Shown piece after piece: positions 34,322 to 47,200 of a stretch of 64,000 nt of DNA. The DNA lies in assembly GCA_005406025.1 (NCBI GenBank), contig BGZK01001551.1, positions 1-64,000 on the forward strand, read 5' to 3'. This DNA is from Eumeta japonica (lineage: Eukaryota > Arthropoda > Insecta > Lepidoptera > Psychidae). The notes beneath the pieces were generated by a model, which made no database searches, had not been told where the DNA came from, and saw only the letters and a list, made by a program, of their open reading frames with translations. Each line of letters starts with the position of its first letter. The stretch's first letter is position 1. A program made the translations under genes and the position numbers.

Positions 34322-36050
34322 CTCATTAAAAACATTCATCTGCAACTGAAAATTCATTCGTACTACACATAAGTATATACTGGAAAAATAGTAACAAAAA
34401 AAAAAAGGTTAAAACGTTTCACTTTTTTAATTTTTTAAATGTATTTATTCTATATATACATATTATTTGTGATATATATATAGCAATTTGTTTATTTTAC
34501 TGAGATTTATTAAAGTTAAGTGATATCTCATTATAAAATATCTTTACCCAACTGCTTACGTCTCGATTCGTAATTTTAAATATAATGATGTGCTAGACTG
34601 GGATGGACGGGCTGGACTAATTTATATTTATTGACGGACTAAGGTACGTCATAAACACCAGTTTGATTGAAAAATTAATATCTGGTTTTAACTTGCCATA
34701 GACTTTTTGTTATGTGTACCATCGAAGGTTAGATTAAAATCCTCCTTTATAATCGTTTAAAATCATAATATCTGGTCGACTGAACGTGCTAATGCACGTA
34801 CAGACAAATTATTGAAAAAAAAAAGTATTATTGGGTTTCCTTGGACTTCCAAGAACTTATTTTTTATGTCAATTTAGAATTTATCTATAATCTATAACGT
34901 AAGTAAATTATATTATGTCCGCCTAAATAATTTCTTTTCTTAAGGGAAAAGCAAGCGTTTTGTAATAATTATAATAATTAATAAGACATTTATTTTCCGA
35001 TGACATCCACCTAATAGACGATAAACTAAAGACTAACAGGGAACGTAAGTATAAGCACGTACAAAAAAGTTAAAAATGCGCTGGGAAACGTTTTTAAACG
35101 ATCGTCTACTCGCGTTTGGTCAGAGCTTTTCATGACGAAGGTTCTATGCAGTTCTGTTTCCATCATTCAAGGTTTCCATCATGCGTCTCTCTCACTGACT
35201 TTGATGATTGTTATCACTTTAAAATTTTGTAATGGTGGTAGAAATATTATTCCTGTTGTTGTGTTTTTATCCATTTAATAATATATTATAATAGTAACTA
35301 CGGAAATAATCATATATTTCCCTTTTTTTAAATATTAAGCTTTTTTTTTGGACTCTGTCAAAATAGTTTTCTGCTTTGTTATTAGTTAATTTTTTGTTAC
35401 AACTGGATAAGAAATTTTCTCATGCTTACTTTTCAACAATAAAACGACAAAAACACATCACTAAAAAATATATCATTTTTTATTAATAATAAATATAGCT
35501 TATCATGAAATTACAATCAATACAAACGAAATAATTATATGCAGGCCTAGAAATTTATTATATTAATTTAATATAATATGTTAAACGTACTCATAGACAT
35601 GGAATTCATTGCAAAATTATCGCAAATACGTTTTATGAGCCCCCATATTATATATCTATCTTACGAAACAAGAAAAAGAGAACGACTGATTTAATTTGCG
35701 CTAGAAACACCTGGAAGTTACTTGATACGTTCAGTTGATTTCGGTATCGTTCAAGTTGTTATGAACAACATCATAAATTTCACGGAAATCTGCAAAGGAA
35801 GTTTATCTGCTATACTGATGTTTTGCCATATCGTACCAGCTAATGTTATGTGTGTGCATTACCAATATTATATTATGTTTCCAACATACAGACCGATATT
35901 TAGTACCGTAAAAACACAAGTAGCCTACACATTTGTCATATGAGTCGGTACCAATTTTTTCTGGAAGTATACTTAAGCTTCTTCTTCATAAGGGTGTATA
36001 TTCTAGTTGCCATATTTGGTAAGTGGGTGGCCGACCTTAATTCTAGACCT
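34322..36050. other. AT-rich non-coding stretch
   Basis: Contains a 16-bp tandem duplication of GTTTCCATCAT-type sequence near 35156-35187. Nothing else is recognised. Confidence 0.5.
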
Positions 36051-36236
36051 TTAGTATCCGTGACGCCATAATCCATTCCTGGTCTGGTTAGAGTCGAAAT
36101 ATAGTTCTACGATGTCATTATTTTGTAATTTTCTTACATCATGCGCGTATTGTACCACTATCGTTTGGCGGTCGGAGCTTTCTGTAAACTGAATTTTCTT
36201 TTGTAATATTCCAGTGGATCTAAAATTAAGTGACAA
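36051..36236 (-). pseudogene. Unrecognised protein-like segment, possible broken exon
   Basis: The minus strand reads LQKKIQFTESSDRQTIVVQY, AHDVRKLQNNDIVELYFDSN and QTRNGLWRHGY, then stops. One base out of frame the reading continues with TDTKGLELRSATHLPNMATR. The block follows a good acceptor-like sequence (CACTTAATTTTAG, minus strand). The composition looks coding, but no domain is recognised and the single-base frame break suggests decay. It could be an exon of a dead gene or part of an unknown transposon. Confidence 0.25.
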
Positions 36237-36720
36237 AGTATTCGTATTTTGTTAGTGATGCGAATTTGAAATTTATCTAATTTATGGTTTTCTTTTTTGG
36301 TAAAGTTCATTCGTTAAATATTTATAGTTTTATTTAATATTTATGTATATAGTCACTAAATTCGAAAATAGTTGTAGTAGTCACTGCCGAAAATCTTTCA
36401 ACAGGCAGTACACATGGTCGACGATGATTATAATATAATATAGATGACGCATGTGGTAATTTGTTAAACTCATAAAAAACTTCAGTGTCACAACGAGCGA
36501 TGGGAACGGCTGTGCTTCGAGTTCCTCTTTAAGATAAAATTCAGGACAAGGGAATATAGAAGACATAGAAGAATCAAAATCAATCGACATAGTTCACGAA
36601 ATAAGCTGCCGCGCGCGCAGCGTGCGAGACTACCCCCTGCATCTACGTGAATTGAGGACCTGGTAAAAGTTGTGGACTACCGTTTGCTATGGTTCTGGTA
36701 GGTTACTAGTACTGTAACAA
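36237..36720. other. Non-coding stretch
   Basis: Includes a short GC-rich spot near 36608-36640 (CTGCCGCGCGCGCAGCG). No feature is supported. Confidence 0.5.
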
Positions 36721-37140
36721 GTTAATAAAAGTTAATAAATCGTTTATGGGGCAATGTGTGCGCTTTTATAATAAGAATCTAGCTGAAATTCGGAGATTGC
36801 AATTTTCTAAATTTAAACGTTTCGTTAAAAGAAAGTTATATAGCAAGGGCTATTGTACGACATCTGAATATGTTAATGAAAAAACCTATGGGATTGAACT
36901 GCTCGGCTATCAGGTTGTTTCGTGTCATCACTAAGTGTTGTACTAAATTATTAATTATTATATATTTTGTATGGATGAATAAAAAAAGAAAACTTTGAGT
37001 TTTTGCCTATTCTTCTCACGGTTAAACAGCATTTGGAATGGGTGATAATTTTAAGGTCAAAAACAGTTTTTTTATGACTCATTACAAGTGTAATTTCTAT
37101 TACCTACGAAATAAAGATATTTTTGATTGATTTGATTGAT
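36721..37140 (+). pseudogene. Non-LTR retrotransposon 3' end (ORF2 C-terminus and 3' UTR)
   Basis: A third well-preserved copy of the family. It reads KVNKSFMGQCVRFYNKNLAE, IRRLQFSKFKRFVKRKLYSK and GYCTTSEYVNEKTYGIELLG, then runs past the usual stop to 36934. The GYC replaces the usual (N/D)YY. The 3' UTR contains CTTTGAGTTTTTGCC and ends in AAATAAAGATATTTTTGATT followed by GATTTGATTGATT repeats. The short GATT-type repeat tail in place of poly(A) is a feature of some non-LTR clades. It is truncated at the 5' side near 36721. No clear target-site duplication was seen. Confidence 0.85.
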
Positions 37141-37839
37141 TAATTAGGTACGTATGTTATTCCTCCGATGTCGACGTTCCCAGGGGTCGTACGTCGGAGA
37201 AATCTAGAGCATAGTCTTAAGTTTGACAAGAGACGTCTAATAGGTAGGACGAAAAAGAGTATTTGTGGTACTTAGGCTCGACATGTCGTTGTATTAAACA
37301 AAATTACAAAATTCTTCTACTTATCGCCTATTTCAATGTACGCCATAATACATAATACATACATGGTTTATAAAAAGGTATGGAAATAAGGCTTTACTTT
37401 CCAAATAATTGCCAACAAGAAAATACCTAATGGAGGTAAATAATTTCCTTACCGACGCGTGTCAATATAAATAAGATTTTTCATATAGATAGTTATCTAA
37501 TTAGCATTAATATTGTTTTAGTATCTACCTAGACTTGTATGTGTACAAAAACATCTACAACAGGTACTCTCCTTTTTACTTACTAATAATAGCATTCGCA
37601 GTCGTACTAGGTAAGTAAGTATCTTTTTAATTTGCATGTTTTTATTATAGCGGAATAAACAAGTGGCGGAATATTGTTAATATCGCCAGTCCCGGGATTA
37701 CTATACGAGAATACGTTTCCTAAGAAACGCGGTCCAACCTGTTCGCCGTAACGAGCAACCTGCCATACAAATTTATTCTTATTTCATGCACGCCGCCACC
37801 AAACAATACAAAGACAAACGACTACAGGACCGCTGAAAG
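37141..37839. other. Non-coding stretch upstream of the GC island
   Basis: AT-rich until about 37640, then GC rises steadily toward the island. No repeat or exon is recognised. Confidence 0.5.
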
Positions 37840-38345
37840 ATACCGCGCGGCACGGTGCGCAATACCAATTTACATTGTGAGTCGCCCGGCAAGCGTTTAA
37901 ATTCTTATTCGGATGTGGCCGAGTCGGTTATGTTCTGCGTAACGGCGGCCGCGGGCCGTCGGCGGCGGCGGCCAATGGGCGCGCGCGCCGCGCGGCCGGG
38001 GGCGGACTGCGGCGCCGCGATTGGTCGGCGGTGCGCGGGTCATCACTCGATTTGCCGCCGCGGCGCCGCGGCGCGCGCGATTGTCGATTGTCGCCATTGT
38101 GGTTAGCGGCGGGTGCGCGACGGCCGCGCGGTGATCTGTTGCGCGACTCCGCCGAGCGAGCTCGAATCGATCGTCGTCGTCGATGAAACGGCCCCCGTTA
38201 ACGTTATCGTCGCCGATGCTAACATGTTGATTTGATAAGCCTGCGGACGCGTGCGTTGTGGTATAACTAGTGCTACGGGCGGCTGAGGAGTCAGCCTGGA
38301 GCTGGACTTGCATCAGCGCGCCAGCGGCCACTTCATAAGGTTTGT
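37840..38345 (+). promoter_or_regulatory. CpG-island-like promoter candidate with possible first exon
   Basis: The most GC- and CpG-dense block in the window. It contains a forward CCAAT box (37972-37976, in GCCAATGGGC) and a reverse one (ATTGG, 38020-38024), 48 bp apart as in NF-Y promoters. A GC box (GGGGGCGGA, 37998-38006) lies between them. CGCCATTGTGG at 38091-38101 resembles a YY1/Pho-type element near a start site. Downstream, CATAAG/GTTTGT at 38338-38339 is a plausible plus-strand splice donor, so a non-coding first exon from about 38.09 to 38.34 kb is possible. The long ORFs in the block on both strands (37855-38106 plus, 37897-38391 minus) are Ala/Arg-rich and expected from GC richness. 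The gene driven, if any, is outside the window or beyond a long intron. Confidence 0.4.
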
Positions 38346-41300
38346 TTATTATAACTGCAGCTAAGTAAGCAAAATTACGAATGGCACGCATTTATTCAAC
38401 ACGATATCGAAATTTATCCCAAATCTAATTCAACTCGTTCACGGACTGATTCTAAAAAGATAAACTTGCGCATACTTAATATGTACCCCGCAAATATTTA
38501 ATGATTGCTAGAATGTATGACAAAAAAAAGCAAAGAGACGTCTTCAATTTTTGTCTAGTAGGTGTAGTTTCGTTCCATTCAAGGATTTCTGAAATAAGGT
38601 ACCTATGTACTTTATGTAGTTATGACCTACACATAAACTTTTTCATACATAGAAATCAGATTGTTTTTAATAATAGTATGTATTAGTTTGTTTATAGACA
38701 AGTTATCCTAGAGATACATTTATATAAATTAATTGCAGCACTTGTATACTCAGTGGAAGAAGCTAGCAGCAAGAAGTAAATTTAGTAATTAAGTACCTTT
38801 TTGAGGGCTCCCTGAGTTATTATCACCGTAGAAGAAATAAATAACTTTCTCTTTTTATAAGTTTTACAGATCTTTTTGAAAACTTGTTTTTCGAAAGAAC
38901 AATTCCCTGGCTCTTAGAGCAAGAGACTTGCCTACTTAAGGTGTGTTTTTTTAAAGAAATCTATGCGCCCGGTATATATTAAACATTTTTAACGTCATTT
39001 TCAGACAATCGTAAGGAATTGGGTAGATCTTCGCTTTTTTTTTGTGGGAGAATATGTGGGTGTGTTAACTTGGAAAGTACCGACGGTCAAATTATATAAA
39101 ATTATTTTATTGTATACAGTTTTTGTTCTAAGTTGTTGAAGTCATTGTGCTGGGAATACCTATTCAGAGGTAGGCTTTAAGTAGGTAGTCATTTTTTTTA
39201 CATAGATTGTCTTAAGATAACTTATTTTGAGTCATTGAAAACGACAGGTAAAAATTACAGAATAATGAAATCTTATATACATATCAATCATTTAATTTCT
39301 CAACCAATCAGTTTTCGTAAACGTCTACGTATAATTATGGTTTTGGGTAAGATCTCTCGTACACCCTCAATATGACCGAAGCAGAAAAAAATCATGATAA
39401 CTTTCTTTGACCAGATAGATTATTCAAATACCAGGCGTATTTGTCCCCAGTTCTAGCGGTAGCCGTGCGACATAAAACTTATATGCGAGACCTAGAAAGC
39501 TAAAGATCGACTATATAACAACAAAGATATTCACACTTAAGTATAAATAAGTGATTATACTTTCGTTTTCTATGAACACTCCAACGATTTCAACATATTC
39601 TTAAGTCCCATCACAAGCTTCGCTCCACACTGAAATGAGTAGGTACATTGTTTTGGAATCAACGACCTAAAAAACTGAAGCAAGTGTTTACGCTTCGATG
39701 CATCGGCCCGGCCCGAATTTAATGTTTTCCACATTGTTCAGGCCGACGTGCAAACTGGGTGCGTGTCACTCTTGCTAGAGGTCATGGAAATATGCTCTAT
39801 ATAGATTCAATTTTAATTGACGTAGTTCATATTGGTTCGAAACAATCATCTAAATCGTCAGGATGTCAGACCGTCATACGAAATGACAATGCTTTTACAC
39901 TCAGATTTTGGCTCAGTTTAAGAAAAATTTTAGAGGCTAGGTCAAACAAATTATTTAATATTTTGTTTTAAACTTAAGATCGTTTAGAAATTACTTAGGT
40001 ACGTTAATAGGTTTCTAGCATAGTTTTTGTGTTTGTCATTTTTATTTTTGCTTACTTGCCTATTTATTACATATTATTTAAGGTAAACAAGATGATTGAT
40101 TATTGTAAAGTAGGTAATTCTCACTCTTGACTCACAATTTAAATACAATGTAATTGGTTTTATTTAAAATCCCTTGTAGTTTTCTTTTCTACTAAATATC
40201 ACAATAGAGTGCTTTTGTTTATGTGTAAACATTTAAGTAGACAGTTTATACTTGAACAGTAATTGTTAAGGTGACCATTTCTATTTTTTGATTCTTGTAT
40301 TGGACGGGATAAAGATAATTTAGTAATATTAAGCTATCGGATTAATAGTGGATCTATGAACATTGGAATATAAAAATTGGTCAAAGTAAAAGGCAATAAA
40401 ACCAAAACGTGTTACATACTATTCTCCGATAAATATTCTAATGGTTATTAAGTATTAAGTTAATAGTTATCAACTTATCAGCGCTACTCTGTCCACCTAC
40501 ATCGACGCGCCACCTGGCCCAATCTCGAAATAAGAGTACTTTTTTGTGTGGTGTGATCTCGACTTCGCAGTTTTTGACAGTCCACATATTATATACATAC
40601 TGGTCTCTCTTACGCAATGTACCTACGCTTATATAGCCATAGTTCGTCTTTTACTAATATAAAACGCATCACTTGTATTGACTTGGCCTGGGTTGACGTT
40701 AAAACAAGAGTAATGTTTCAACATTACACAGCCATTAACAGTAATTATTATGTCTCTTTGCATTTAAGACTTTACAAAAAAATAAAAAAAAGTACCCCCT
40801 GAAACTTGGGGGGGTAATGATGTCAAATAAGAATCTTGCATAGGTTAGATTATTGTCAGATACTATTAGATTCTGGGCTAGGCAGTTCCTCCTAATCATT
40901 GTAACTGCATATACTTCACAATTCTTTTCAGAAAAAGAATAAAGAGAATTTTTTACTTCAAAACAGAATAAATTAAAGAAAATGTGCGAAATAAAAAAAG
41001 AAAAAAAAACAAAATAGCAAGTATATCTGAAGATGGTATCTAACTAATGTATGGCTCGAAACGATAGCTTAGCTTTCATCTATATAGTTTTAGTTCATTT
41101 TGATCTTAAAAGTTTGGGGGGTCCCTGAGATAACAAATATTTTGTATATATTTATCGTACCATGTACAAATCTGTAGTCTCTAAATACCCTTCTGGGAAA
41201 TACACATGGATTTATAATGAAATAATAATAACGTACCTACCTGTCTACGATCCGCCTTGCCGACGGCGATGAAAAATTCTAATTTAAAATAAACTCGATG

Positions 41301-41550
41301 ATAATTTAAAACATGTTGCGTACTGCACTTGCGTTTGCGCTTGCTTGAAATTCAACGTAAAACCATTGGCGTTGGGTGTTCACCTGTTATGCAACGGAAG
41401 TCAGTATTTAAATGGAAACCTGGATCAAATAGGTACGATTTTGAATAAAATAGAACCTAAAGTTTTATTATTGTCAACAATAATTGAAATTTTTAAAAAA
41501 TCTATGAAAAATATTTTGCATTTTGAATCACTCACATTTATCATTTATGT
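38346..41550. other. Long stretch without recognisable genes
   Basis: AT-rich, with many short TAGGTA/GTACCTA motifs of the kind common in lepidopteran introns. No ORF with a domain, no repeat family and no RNA gene is supported. Confidence 0.55.
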
Positions 41551-41604
41551 ACTTAAATGTAAGTGATTTACCATTAATGAATGGTAAATCACTTGTAAAC
41601 AAGT
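41551..41604. repeat. Hairpin with 15-bp perfect core, miRNA-precursor-like
   Basis: AAGTGATTTACCATT (41561-41575) and its exact complement (41580-41594) enclose a 4-nt loop. Outward the stem continues through two G-T wobbles and a T-A pair, a three-base internal loop, and ACTT/AAGT. The total paired span is about 54 nt. Confidence 0.85.
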
Positions 41605-42715
41605 ACAAGTAACAAGTTATATATCATTATGTAAGTTAACCATAAATATTGCTTAGATATATTTATGATGTAGGTACCTACGTCATAAGAAATGAACTGT
41701 ACCTATTGTTTTCATGGTTTTCGATTTTGTTGTTATAAATTCATAAAATCATAAAATGTATCTAATATCTATATACCCTCAAGGTTGGCGCTAGTTTATT
41801 CGATTTTTAACTCAGTACAGTTCCCAAAATAAACAAAACGAATAAGTCGAGACCAATCCGATGTTTAATCGCTAACCAGTTATTATGTGAATAAAGAGTC
41901 CTCACGAGATTAAAAACTGAAATACAGCCATAGCGATAATGATTAAGAAAAAAGGACAAAATAAATATCAAAAGTGTTTAAAATGTTTTTTTATTCAAAA
42001 AAAAACAAAGCACATTAAGTAACTTAAGTATTACTGTTTCATAAATAAGTATCTGTCGGCGTATCGCGCGCCTACTAAGAGCGCCACTTGTGCACTAAAA
42101 CCCGTGCAATAAGCTAACTTACAAATATGTCGCCCGACCGGTGGTCAACTGGCAACCTCTCGCATGCGCAGCGAGAGGTTACTATATATAGGGATGTTTA
42201 TTAAGGCCATTGCTAGGGTTTTCATTGGGTAGGATTTTGAATAAAGTAAAATGCGGGCACAATTAAGGATTTTAAAAGTAACATCCATAAAAGTAAATAT
42301 TCATTGATATGCCTTTCTTCTCAAATTGTCATCCCTAAAGGGTCATTCCATTATCCATCCTTGAAAGTACCAATTTATTAATGTTTTGATTTTAATTTTA
42401 ATTTATTAATCAATCGATATAAAAAAGAGTAATTATTACAAAAAAAAAACTGAGGTGTTTCTTAACTTTTATCTTCTTGGTGCTTCCTCAACCTCTATTA
42501 TTGTGTTCCATTTATTCAGATTGATATTGCTTCTATATTTAGATGTTTGTGGAACATATCTCCAAAATATACATATTTTTTTTCTTTATATTTTTAAACG
42601 AATTAATTTTGTCTACAATTCGTAAAATTACCATTAGCGTAAAATGCCTATAACTGGATACTTTTTATGATTCATTCTCCGATATGTCCGCGCCGTTTAG
42701 AACCAAAATTAAACT
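41605..42715. other. Non-coding stretch with a GC hairpin
   Basis: A GC-raised interval (about 42050-42190) contains CGCGCGCCTACTAAGAGCGC and CCCGACCGGTGGTCAACTGG. It ends in the hairpin listed separately, followed by TACTATATATAGGGA, which resembles a TATA region. No exon is supported. Confidence 0.45.
42154..42180. repeat. GC-rich hairpin, 10-bp perfect arms
   Basis: AACCTCTCGC and GCGAGAGGTT enclose the 7-nt loop ATGCGCA. It lies immediately before ACTATATATAGGG. Confidence 0.95.
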
Positions 42716-43000
42716 TTTCAGGGTTCCGTCACCGGGCGAAAATCGGAATACTTATAAGAACCCTTTCGTGTTTGTCTGTGTGAGTGTTACAGTTAAATCT
42801 GCTGGCCGTAAAAGTTGCAATTTAGTAAAAATACAAAATTAAATGTCCATTAGCTAAATTATCCAGTATATCATGTGACACATAAAATGAACTGCTTTGT
42901 TATGAGAAACACATTTTGACCCAATTTTAAAGTACACAGTTTAAAAGATATTTAAGAAAAGACAAAAAAATTGAGCATTTCCTCCTTATCTCTCCGAAAC
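42716..43000 (+). mobile_element. Fragment of the AGGGTTCCGT repeat family
   Basis: Starts CAGGGTTCCGTCACCGGG and continues with AAGAACCCTTTCGTGTTTGT, the same opening order as the fuller copy at 55518-56103. The characteristic CGCACTTG-CCG 3' end is absent, so the copy is truncated. Confidence 0.5.
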
Positions 43001-44265
43001 TACGTAACCTATAATTTAAGAAAGTTATGGAATATACTGTGTTATTTAGTTTACGATTTTTACGATAGTTTAGGAAAACTGTTCAAGAATCTTATATCTC
43101 TACACGAGAAACACAAAATAGTTGTTCTGAAGGAAAATGTATAAAACGCGTTGATCCATTTCAGCGAGGACTAAATTAATAGGATGATTTATAGCATAGT
43201 GTTATATAATTAGCACTTTACTTTTTTTTTTATATTGGTGCCAAATTACTTATTTAAATCGTCTTATATTACATTTTCTTTTTACATATTACACTTTTAT
43301 CTTAAAACAACCCATTTTCGAAAACAAATATTATTTTTATTATTTAGTTGAATTCGTTTTGTGTTGATTGAACTGTGTCTCTTGTAAGTTAGTTTTGCCC
43401 TTATCTCGTAAATATTTCCATTTGAAATATTCATTATATTTTTAACACATGATTGTAAATTAGTGAATACGTTAAATTTTTGTTTGGTTAATATTAATAC
43501 TAATATTATACGACTTATATTGCAACCACCCACGGCTTTGTCTGTGTTCGGTTTCCCGATGGAAACGGAAAGCTGAAAGCCTTCCAGATCCGAACCCTTA
43601 TTCTGGTACCGTCTAGGTCTCGATGTGGATCCAAAGTGATTTCAAGAATTTGTTTTTAACGTTCTCTTAAAGTTCATTTTTTTCCTTTTGTGCGGGGCTT
43701 AACTGATTTTTTTCACTCTTTTGTTTTGTATCGAGTCTTACCTTTTTTTTTAAACATATACGGCTTCCTATGTCGAGGTTTATGTAAAACAAAGACTATC
43801 TTTAAACTCCTTTCTATTAAAATAATAAAATCTCAAGCTATTCAGTTACATGCTACTATTTGAAAATGAAGATTCTAACAAGTCACGTAGAACCAAAATC
43901 GTATAGTTCGAAACGATTCTTATAAGAAATGTATTTATCACGTGTTGCGCATATAGTGACAAATAGAAAACATATATATATATATATATACTAAGATATA
44001 TGTTTTAAAAAGTAATGTATTGACAATGCAATTTTCTGCACCATTGTCTTATTAAATCCACTATATTCACCAAAATTATGTCTAACTTAGAGAGATGATT
44101 GTAAAAAAAATATATTGCGCAGAGTTCAAAAGAGAAAAACAAAGTATTGCTAGCTACAAACAACGTCTTGGAAAAATATTCATGTATTGGATGTTTCAAT
44201 AACTTATATTTGATTTGTACCAATATCGTTAGATGGTGTACGAGTTAGTTCGTGGCACGAATGTC
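43001..44265. other. Non-coding stretch with a repeat-like block
   Basis: From about 43535 to 43680 there is a GC-richer block with TTCGGTTTCCCGATGGAAAC and TCTGGTACCGTCTAGGTCTC. It is open for about 38 codons on the plus strand, up to a TGA near 43640. It resembles a lepidopteran interspersed repeat more than a host exon. An (AT)n tract lies at 43972-43990. Confidence 0.4.
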
Positions 44266-44292
44266 ATCGCACTGAATAAAATCGCACTGAAG
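44266..44292 (+). repeat. 15-bp tandem duplication (partial second unit)
   Basis: ATCGCACTGAATAAA is followed at once by ATCGCACTGAAG. Confidence 0.9.
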
Positions 44293-47200
44293 AAATTGAA
44301 CTCAGTCAAAAACGCAATGGGTAACAAACTAAAGCCTTGAATTTACATATCTTTTAATGAGATATATTTCGCAATAATATAAAATTCCAATGTGAACCAT
44401 TCGTGAACCCTTATACATAATTTTCGTCGATCATGCTTTTTAATTTTTAAAACATTTTTTAATCTTATTAAATTCACATCTTAAAATAAATCCCAAAAAA
44501 TATAAAAATTTCTTAGAAGGTTTTCAGTAAGAATTTCATTACTTTTACCGAATGCTATTCTAATCGAACATTTCTAGATAATTATTATAAAGTTGCCATA
44601 AACTTTGTTCAAATTATCAGAATTTTATTGCCATTCCACACGGGAAAACTTATTGGCATCCATTAAAATATAGCGGCAATCCATTAAACTTCGGATTCCA
44701 ATGTCTTGTGATGTGTGCTACATTAGATATCAAACTTTTTAGTCCGTATACGAAAACCCGATATGATGTTGCGCGTTAAGTTTTAAATCATTCGCTTCTA
44801 CCTCTCACACTTACGTCAAAAACCGTAATTTTTTTTTGTAGAACAGTTCAGAAGCCGACAAGATGGTAATAAATGTTTTTTGATCGCCTATAAAATTCAT
44901 AACGTTCCGAATTTTAATTGTAAGATGTTTCGTATCGGCGCAAGTGGCAATTATACAGGTGTTTTAATCAAAACGAATTCTATTAAAACGGATTCAGTCC
45001 GTCAGTTTAATGCGTCGATCGAAATATTTTATCGAATTCATAAGTAATTCCACTTATTTTTAAATTCTTAATCTTTTCCATTGATTGAATTTTCCAGTAC
45101 ATTTTTTTTCTCTCGCATTTTATGTATTCATCCAGGTGTCGTATTTTCATATTTCTTCTTGCATAGCTAAGGGCTTAATAAAATATATATTAATTAAAAC
45201 CTAGCCCAGTAATTAAATGAAAATTCATATAGAATTATTTGTCAAATTTGTAAATGACAAGTTGTTAAAACTGTGATGATAGCGCTGAAAAGCTAGTAAA
45301 CGGGTTAAGTGTTTCTAGTGACCTAGCACAACCATATTTCCAAAAAAGTTAGTAGGGGTTTTCGTTGGATATACTTTTTTAGTACCTTCTATGCTTAACT
45401 GATATTCATTATTCTTTTCTTACACGCCCGTTCTTTTCGGGTACCTAGCATTTGACTCTTCTTGTACATGCAGTGACGACTACTTAACAATTTCTAGGCT
45501 ACCACCACAGACCCCTCCGTCTCATACATTTGTTGTGTACATTGAGATCTGCTTGCTTTTGTTCCTTTTTACAAATGACCATGTCACCATTTTTTACTTT
45601 TAGTTACTACATTTTTTATTATCATACGTTCTTTCACATCGATTTTCTTCTATCTATCTTTTAATGGGATTCCACATGTACAACGCAGAGATCTTATTTC
45701 CACTCCATTGATTCTAATTTACCGTTTCTTCTGCCACATTCAGTTACCTCTGCCATATCTAAATATAAGAGCCAAAACACAATTACGTTTACTTATTTGT
45801 TATTACCACTGGTACTACAAAAACCGTGTATGTATGATATCTTAAACGGGTATATGGTGAACAAATATGACCACACTGTAATAATAAAAAAGTATGTAAT
45901 TACTCGGTTTATTTGTAGTAATGTTTTTTTGGTAATAGCACTAATATAAAGCGCGATCGTTATATTTCGAAAATACAATAAATAATCATTTGTACATTTT
46001 TTATTAAAATCAGTGGTAAATAATACAATATATAAGGAGTAATAGATTTATCACTTCTTCTAAGATATCTCTCAGTATTCGACATTTGAAGAATATCAAT
46101 TTTTAAATACAACTTTAACTAAACCGACGCACTTGTATTAGCTATTATGAATACTGAGTGAAAGCGGCATCTAAAAATTGTACTACCTGCATATGCCTAT
46201 AGGCTCTGTTTGCCGTCTTGAGAAATGTGTCTTTCTTTATGTCCTTATTCAGAAAATAATCTATTATATTTATTAAAACAAAAATAGAAATAAATATTTT
46301 GTTAGAAGTGTTGATTTGTAATTGTACACTGACTTATTACACGTACAATAGTTGTAACAACAATAATAAAATTGAAGTCATATTAATATCTGCCTTTTCG
46401 TCACTAAGTCGATCAATTGACGGAAAATATTTTTGTGGGTCAGTAGTACGAAGAAAAACATGTATCACATCGGTTTAAATAAAGTTCTTTTTTTGTTGAG
46501 ATACAAAACCGCGGTAAAACGATAATACCTATAATGGTTTATCGACAGAATGTAAGGTCGGATATGGATATGCTTCGTTAGTAGTATAAAATTGAAGAAT
46601 TTTCTTTAGATTGTCAGAAAAACCTGATAGGTGTATAGAGGAAAAACATAATACATAATTAAATCAAATCCAAGTGTACTTGTATTATCTGTAACCTTAT
46701 GCACAAGTATTTCATTTTATGTAAAGTTTATATTAAATTTTGCTTTTGGAATTTTATAATGAATTAAACAAAAATAAGGATGTAGGCGCGAATGTAAGCG
46801 AGGTGCTCCACCACGGCAGTGAACTGATAGATATAATATAGAAGTATGAAATAGATTCAGATCAGCTCCAAAGTAAAGATGGGTCACCGTACACTCCTAG
46901 ATACTTACTGCATTGCTAGAATTGAATCAAACTAGTCAGTCAAGTTTAAGGTATACAGAGGATCTCGAGCAGGCGACAGTTAACTACATCATAGACAATA
47001 ACCTAAAATACTCTATTTTAAATTACAAGTAATTTGTCATATAATGTTGAAATAGCTGCTGGTATACACATTTATCTAAATAATTGCGTTCGACATTTAT
47101 TCATTATTATTATAGTGAATGAATCTTTTCTGCATAACCATTGTAATATGCAAAACGTGCTTAAAAATTGAAACTCTATAAACATCAAATGTCGAGAGGG

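Noticed and set aside
37897..38391. 164-codon minus-strand ORF in the GC island
   Set aside because: Ala/Arg-rich product is what GC-rich DNA gives by chance. The opposite strand is open too, and no domain is recognised.
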